This document shows, one piece after another, positions 5,696 through 8,732 of a stretch of 8,732 bases of DNA. The first letter of the stretch is position 1. The number at the start of each line of letters is the position of its first letter. Origin of the DNA: Bacteroidales bacterium (GTDB taxonomy: Bacteria > Bacteroidota > Bacteroidia > Bacteroidales > F082); contig JADYZK010000340.1 of NCBI GenBank assembly GCA_020853175.1, positions 1 through 8,732 of the forward strand. The letters are read 5' to 3'. A program made the position numbers and the translations under genes. The notes beneath the pieces are model-generated. The model did not search any database. It was not told where the DNA came from and worked only from the letters and a program-made list of their open reading frames with translations.

Positions 5696-7438
5696 TTATG
5701 AAACTACTGCAATTTTTATTTTTTGTCCGATATGCAGCTTCGATTTGTTCGAGAGCTTGTTCAACCGTTTGATCTGATCAACAGTAACACCATCGTATTT
5801 GCGGGCAATATCCCACAGGGTATCGCCATTTTTTACGGTATAGATAATGACATTGCCTTTTCCATTGCTTGAAGTGCTGATGACAGCCTCTTGTGAAGCC
5901 AGCTGTTCAACAGGATAAACACGCAGTTTTTGTCCGATTTGAAGATTGGAATTTTTTAAATTGTTCCACTCTCTCAAGTCGGTAACACTGCATTTGTATT
6001 TTGAGGCAATGGCTCCAAGGGTTTCGCCTTTACTCACAATATGTGCTTTGCTTTGTGTGCTGCGTGCAATAGGTGCCTCACCGGGCGTGTTGACAGGTGT
6101 TCCCGAACTAAAAACAACTAATTTTTGCCCCACTTGCAAATTAGTATTTCGTAAGTTGTTCCACGACTGCAATTGTTTCACCGAAACGCGGTACTTACGC
6201 GAAATGAGCCCAAGATTTTCGCCCCGTTTAACAATATGCACACTGCGGTCGCTCACTTTTTTTACCTCCGCCTGGAGGGTTTCTTTTTCGACGCCCTTTT
6301 TGGTTTTAAAGGCATACAAATTTTGTTCGTTGTTCAGATAGACGCCAACAAATTCCGAAGGAATACGAATCACATAAGGGTTTTCTGGCGAAGCAGGAAC
6401 GATGCCGGCCTTGAACTGTGGATTAAAAAACTTAAGGTCTTCTTTGGGTACTTTAATCATTTCATTCAATTGATCGAACGAAAGCAAGTCTTTCACCGAT
6501 ACGGTATCGGTGCCTATTAACATCTTACCTGGGTGAACGGGATAGATGTTATGTTCTGTGGCATAATTCATTACATAATTAACAGCAATAAAAGCAGGAA
6601 CGTATCCACGCGTTTCGCGGGGCAGATACGGCCATATCGCCCAATAATCTTTAGCGCCACCGGCCCTGCGGATGGCCCGGTTCACATTGCCGGCACCCGA
6701 GTTGTAGGCTGCCAAAACCAAAAACCAATCTTCGTAAATGTCATAAAGGTCGTTCAGGTGCTGGCAGGCGGCCTCGGTGGCTTTGTAAGGATCGAAGCGG
6801 TCATCAACCAAGGACGTAACTTTGAGGTTGTAAACCTTTCCGGTTCCATACATGAATTGCCATAAGCCTTTAGCGCCCATGTGCGATCCCGCTGACGGAT
6901 TCAAAGCCGATTCAACCATAGCCAAGTACTTCATTTCTAAGGGAATATTGTAGCGATCGAGCAGCTCTTCAAACATGGGGAAATAAACATATGACAAACC
7001 CAACATTCGGCTCGATAAACCACGTTTCCTTAAAGCATAAAGATTAATGAAATCGCGCACATGTTGGTTAAAAACCAAGGGAATTGTCGTTTCGCGGCTA
7101 AGCTTTTCTATCCTTTCAATATAAACGCTGTCGGCAAAGTTGGGTATTTCGGTGGGAGCATAGCCATAGCGATTCAAAACTACTGAGTCGAAAATATGAA
7201 GGCTATCATTGAAATACCTGATTTGATATAAGCTGTCGAGCATCCTCACAATAGGTGAATCTTCAAAAAATGTCAAACTCGATTGTTCTTCAAGAAAATC
7301 AGCCGAAACTTGATTGTTGGTGTCTCCTGCCATTATTTCTAATGTATCGGAAAGCATCTCTTCAACTTCTGACTGTGCAAAAATACCGGTGGTAAATATT
7401 AGTAATAAACTAAAAGTCAGGAATTTAGTTTTAATCAT
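5696..7438 (-). CDS. MltD-like lytic transglycosylase with three LysM domains
   Basis: This is a murein lytic transglycosylase (GH23/SLT), expected to cleave the MurNAc-GlcNAc bond of peptidoglycan in the periplasm with formation of 1,6-anhydro ends. With the ATG at 7438 it has 580 residues; an in-frame TTG at 7450 would add four residues before the signal peptide and is less likely. A signal peptide spans 1-22 (MIKTKFLTFSLLLIFTTGIF, cut after AQ). The SLT domain covers about 160-270: catalytic Glu176 in AMVESALNP, then GLWQFM (191-196) and AAYNSG (243-248). Three LysM repeats follow at about 400-444 (HIVKRGENLGLISRKY), 465-508 (HIVSKGETLGAIASKY) and 532-576 (YTVKNGDTLWDIARKY), which bind glycan. 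The architecture matches MltD, though the first 120 mature residues are an N-terminal extension. It is placed between tatA and the DUF4837 gene. Confidence 0.95.
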   Translation of the reverse strand: MIKTKFLTFSLLLIFTTGIFAQSEVEEMLSDTLEIMAGDTNNQVSADFLEEQSSLTFFEDSPIVRMLDSLYQIRYFNDSLHIFDSVVLNRYGYAPTEIPNFADSVYIERIEKLSRETTIPLVFNQHVRDFINLYALRKRGLSSRMLGLSYVYFPMFEELLDRYNIPLEMKYLAMVESALNPSAGSHMGAKGLWQFMYGTGKVYNLKVTSLVDDRFDPYKATEAACQHLNDLYDIYEDWFLVLAAYNSGAGNVNRAIRRAGGAKDYWAIWPYLPRETRGYVPAFIAVNYVMNYATEHNIYPVHPGKMLIGTDTVSVKDLLSFDQLNEMIKVPKEDLKFFNPQFKAGIVPASPENPYVIRIPSEFVGVYLNNEQNLYAFKTKKGVEKETLQAEVKKVSDRSVHIVKRGENLGLISRKYRVSVKQLQSWNNLRNTNLQVGQKLVVFSSGTPVNTPGEAPIARSTQSKAHIVSKGETLGAIASKYKCSVTDLREWNNLKNSNLQIGQKLRVYPVEQLASQEAVISTSSNGKGNVIIYTVKNGDTLWDIARKYDGVTVDQIKRLNKLSNKSKLHIGQKIKIAVVS

Positions 7439-7510
7439 ATTGAATATCAAGTTTGAAAATGGAACATTGATTGTAAGTATTGTGCGCCACCAATGAACGT
7501 AGTTTAGCTA

Positions 7511-7534
7511 TTGATGTTGTATTTAAAACATCAA
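7511..7534. repeat. 8-bp inverted repeat upstream of the transglycosylase gene
   Basis: TTGATGTT (7511-7518) and AACATCAA (7527-7534) form a perfect inverted repeat around an 8-nt AT-rich spacer. On the minus strand it begins within the last bases of a candidate -7 box and would cover the transcription start. It has no T-run, so a terminator is unlikely; an operator or a 5' leader hairpin are alternatives. Confidence 0.55.
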
Positions 7535-7567
7535 AAATATTCATTTCTATAAAACATAACCTCAAAA
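7532..7567 (-). promoter_or_regulatory. Candidate promoter of the transglycosylase gene
   Basis: TATTTTTG (7539-7532) exactly matches TAnnTTTG, with TTTTG ending at 7563 lying 23 nt upstream, at the long end of the usual spacing. It would start transcription near 7525, about 87 nt before the ATG at 7438. It suggests the transglycosylase can be transcribed separately from tatA, whose stop lies about 80 nt upstream of this box. Confidence 0.35.
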
Positions 7568-7617
7568 GTTGACTTTTTAATGCCAACAATATCGGTAAAC
7601 ATATTTTAGCAAGAAGT

Positions 7618-7812
7618 TTATTTTTTTTCTTTGTCAATGGGGTCTTTTTCTTCTTCCACCCCGTTGATTCCGTCTTTAAACTCTTTTACGCCTTTACCGA
7701 TGCCTTTCATCAGTTCGGGAATTTTTTTTCCACCGAACAACAAAAGGATAACCAACACGATGATAATAACCTGTGTAGGCCCAACGACACCGAGAAGAAT
7801 GGATGTTAGCAT
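7618..7812 (-). CDS. tatA: Sec-independent translocase subunit TatA/TatE
   Basis: This 64-residue protein is a TatA/TatE pore subunit, which oligomerises in the inner membrane to pass folded twin-arginine proteins delivered by TatC. A short periplasmic N-terminus (MLTSILLGVVGPTQ) precedes a single membrane helix (VIIIVLVILLLF, about 15-26), the conserved hinge FGGKKIPEL (26-34), an amphipathic helix (MKGIGKGVKEFKDGI) and a charged tail ending DKEKK. Size and motifs fit TatA rather than TatB. The ATG at 7812 is preferred over an upstream in-frame start at 7848, because that would add non-family residues and overlap the -7 element at 7835-7842. No tatC is in the window. It is the first gene of the minus-strand cluster; the transglycosylase follows after 179 nt. 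Confidence 0.93.
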   Translation of the reverse strand: MLTSILLGVVGPTQVIIIVLVILLLFGGKKIPELMKGIGKGVKEFKDGINGVEEEKDPIDKEKK

Positions 7813-7834
7813 TGTGATATAATTTTTAGTGCGG

Positions 7835-7842
7835 CAAATATA
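7835..7842 (-). promoter_or_regulatory. Candidate -7 promoter element of tatA
   Basis: TATATTTG on the minus strand exactly matches TAnnTTTG and sits 22 nt before the tatA ATG. It is preceded by TTTTTGTTG, but no TTG is found at the ideal -33 distance. The predicted leader is only about 15 nt. Confidence 0.5.
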
Positions 7843-7875
7843 CAACAAAAATGAGTTAGGTTTATGGAGCTTTCA

Positions 7876-7883
7876 TACCTTTG
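7876..7883 (+). promoter_or_regulatory. Candidate -7 promoter element of the deiminase gene
   Basis: TACCTTTG exactly matches TAnnTTTG, 44 nt before the ATG at 7928. The upstream TTAGG at 7857-7861 is a weak -33 candidate. The 33 bp between this element and the opposing tatA element (7843-7875) would be shared by both promoters. A 13-bp palindrome, TGATTTAAAATCA at 7901-7913, lies in the predicted leader. Confidence 0.45.
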
Positions 7884-7927
7884 CCAGTCTATCTGCTGCA
7901 TGATTTAAAATCAAAAAATGCTAAAAT

Positions 7928-8732
7928 ATGAAATGCTCTAAGTCAGTTATTGTCTTGTTATTTATTGTTATTCAATTGTTTGCACAAGCACAACAGCCTT
8001 CAGGCAAGGCAAAAGATTACAGAAAACTGCATTATCTTTCGGAAGAAGAAATGAACACTCCCGTTCGCACAAACGTGAATTTCATTGAAACGCCACCGCC
8101 CGTTGGCCCCGTTCGCATGGTGGCCGAGTTTGAGCCCATGCAGTCGGTGCTGATTCGTTACCAGTTTGGTATTCCTTATCAACTCATCCGCGAAATGGCT
8201 GAAGACATTCAAGTGATAACGTTAGTTTCCTCTCAATCCCAGGCTACTACGGTTCAAAATCTTTATATCAGTAACAATGTAAATGTTGCCAACTGTAGCT
8301 TTCTTATCGCTGCAACCGATTCATATTGGACCAGAGATTACGGCCCATGGTTTGTTTTTGATGGCAACAACCAACCCGGAATTGTTGACTTTCCATACAA
8401 CCGCCCACGTCCAAACGACAACAATGTTCCACCAAAAGTGGCCCAACACCTTGGTATCAATTTGTTTGGAATGAATGTGAAACACACCGGTGGCAATATG
8501 ATGGCCGATGGCCTGGGAATGGCGGCCTCCACGGAGTTGGTGTACGAAGAAGAAACCCAAACCCCAACTCAAATCAATGCCAAAATGCTTAATTATTTAG
8601 GAATTGAACGCTACGATGTGATGAATGATCCTTTAGGAGATTATATCAAACATATTGATTGCTGGGGAAAATATCTCGCTCCCGATAAAATTCTTCTGGG
8701 TCAGGTGGCGCCCAGCGATCCGCGTTTCAGCG
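7928..8732 (+). CDS. Secreted peptidylarginine deiminase-like protein (PPAD / agmatine deiminase family), 3' end outside window
   Basis: This belongs to the PAD_porph family (PF04371), which includes agmatine deiminases and the secreted peptidylarginine deiminase of Porphyromonas gingivalis. It would hydrolyse a guanidinium group, giving citrulline (or carbamoyl-putrescine) and ammonia. The visible 268 residues start with a signal peptide (MKCSKSVIVLLFIVIQLFAQ), which agmatine deiminases lack. VAEFEPMQSVLIRY (65-78) is followed by TDSYWTRDYGPWF (130-142) with Trp134 and Asp137, YNRPRPND (157-164) with Arg159 and Arg161, HTGGNMMADG (186-195), and DYIKHIDCWGKYLAPDKILL (238-257) with Tyr239, His242 and Asp244. 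These line up with PPAD Trp127, Asp130, Arg152, Arg154, Tyr233, His236 and Asp238, recalled from the literature, at constant offsets of 7 and then 6. The catalytic Cys (351 in PPAD) and any C-terminal sorting domain lie outside the window. The start ATG gives a normal signal peptide. Confidence 0.87.
   Translation, partial: MKCSKSVIVLLFIVIQLFAQAQQPSGKAKDYRKLHYLSEEEMNTPVRTNVNFIETPPPVGPVRMVAEFEPMQSVLIRYQFGIPYQLIREMAEDIQVITLVSSQSQATTVQNLYISNNVNVANCSFLIAATDSYWTRDYGPWFVFDGNNQPGIVDFPYNRPRPNDNNVPPKVAQHLGINLFGMNVKHTGGNMMADGLGMAASTELVYEEETQTPTQINAKMLNYLGIERYDVMNDPLGDYIKHIDCWGKYLAPDKILLGQVAPSDPRFS

Noticed and set aside
7431..7637. 68-residue minus-strand frame between tatA and the transglycosylase gene
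   Set aside because: It starts inside the tatA 3' end and runs into the transglycosylase start. The region instead holds promoter-like and inverted-repeat signals, and the peptide has no recognisable family.
7813..7848. Longer tatA start giving 12 extra residues
   Set aside because: The extra residues do not fit TatA N-termini, and this segment contains the TATATTTG promoter element. The ATG at 7812 fits the family length.
7918..7941. Seven-codon frame ATG-CTA...TAA overlapping the deiminase start
   Set aside because: An upstream mini-frame this short arises easily by chance. The peptide (MLKYEML) shows no leader-peptide feature, and no attenuation structure follows it.
8000..8572. Minus-strand and +1 frames over the deiminase region
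   Set aside because: They are shadows of the plus-strand deiminase gene, whose frame carries the signal peptide and all active-site motifs.

Overview
The window looks like chromosomal DNA from a member of the Bacteroidota (order not resolved). The evidence is several upstream elements matching the Bacteroidota -7 consensus TAnnTTTG, signal peptides ending in FAQ, HAQ or FSQ, no obvious Shine-Dalgarno sites, and lineage-typical families (DUF4837, a Bacteroidota-style TatA, a PPAD-like deiminase). It holds nine genes, two of them cut by the window edges. I see no mobile element, tRNA, rRNA or CRISPR array.

Region 1 (1-3970, minus strand) is a tightly packed efflux operon. Read in transcription order it encodes a TetR-family regulator, a TolC-type outer-membrane channel, a lipoprotein HlyD/YbhG-type periplasmic adaptor, a small secreted DUF2147 protein, and the first ATPase of a YbhF-type ABC exporter, which runs off the left edge. 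Gene joints are 0 nt, an 8-nt overlap, 18 nt and 7 nt. The layout resembles E. coli cecR-ybhG-ybhF-ybhS-ybhR, with its own outer-membrane channel added and a DUF2147 gene inserted. A perfect 8+2+8 palindrome lies between a candidate promoter and the regulator start and is the probable operator. The ATPase lacks both the Q-loop glutamine and the H-loop histidine, so it is probably the degenerate half of an asymmetric ATPase pair.

Region 2 (3971-4610) holds a plus-strand gene for a small lipocalin-like lipoprotein. It diverges from the efflux operon and ends at a strong hairpin terminator shared with the convergent gene cluster on its right.

Region 3 (4611-7842, minus strand) encodes TatA, a MltD-like lytic transglycosylase with three LysM repeats, and a DUF4837 lipoprotein. 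This is an envelope and cell-wall set. A candidate promoter and an 8-bp inverted repeat sit in the tatA-transglycosylase gap.

Region 4 (7843-8732, plus strand) contains the promoter and the first 268 codons of a secreted peptidylarginine-deiminase-like protein. It diverges from tatA. It keeps the residues that in Porphyromonas gingivalis PPAD bind the substrate guanidinium and the C-terminal carboxylate; the catalytic Cys and the protein C-terminus lie beyond the window.

The two items most worth following up are the PPAD-like deiminase and the degenerate ATPase within a regulator-linked tripartite exporter carrying an inserted DUF2147 gene.
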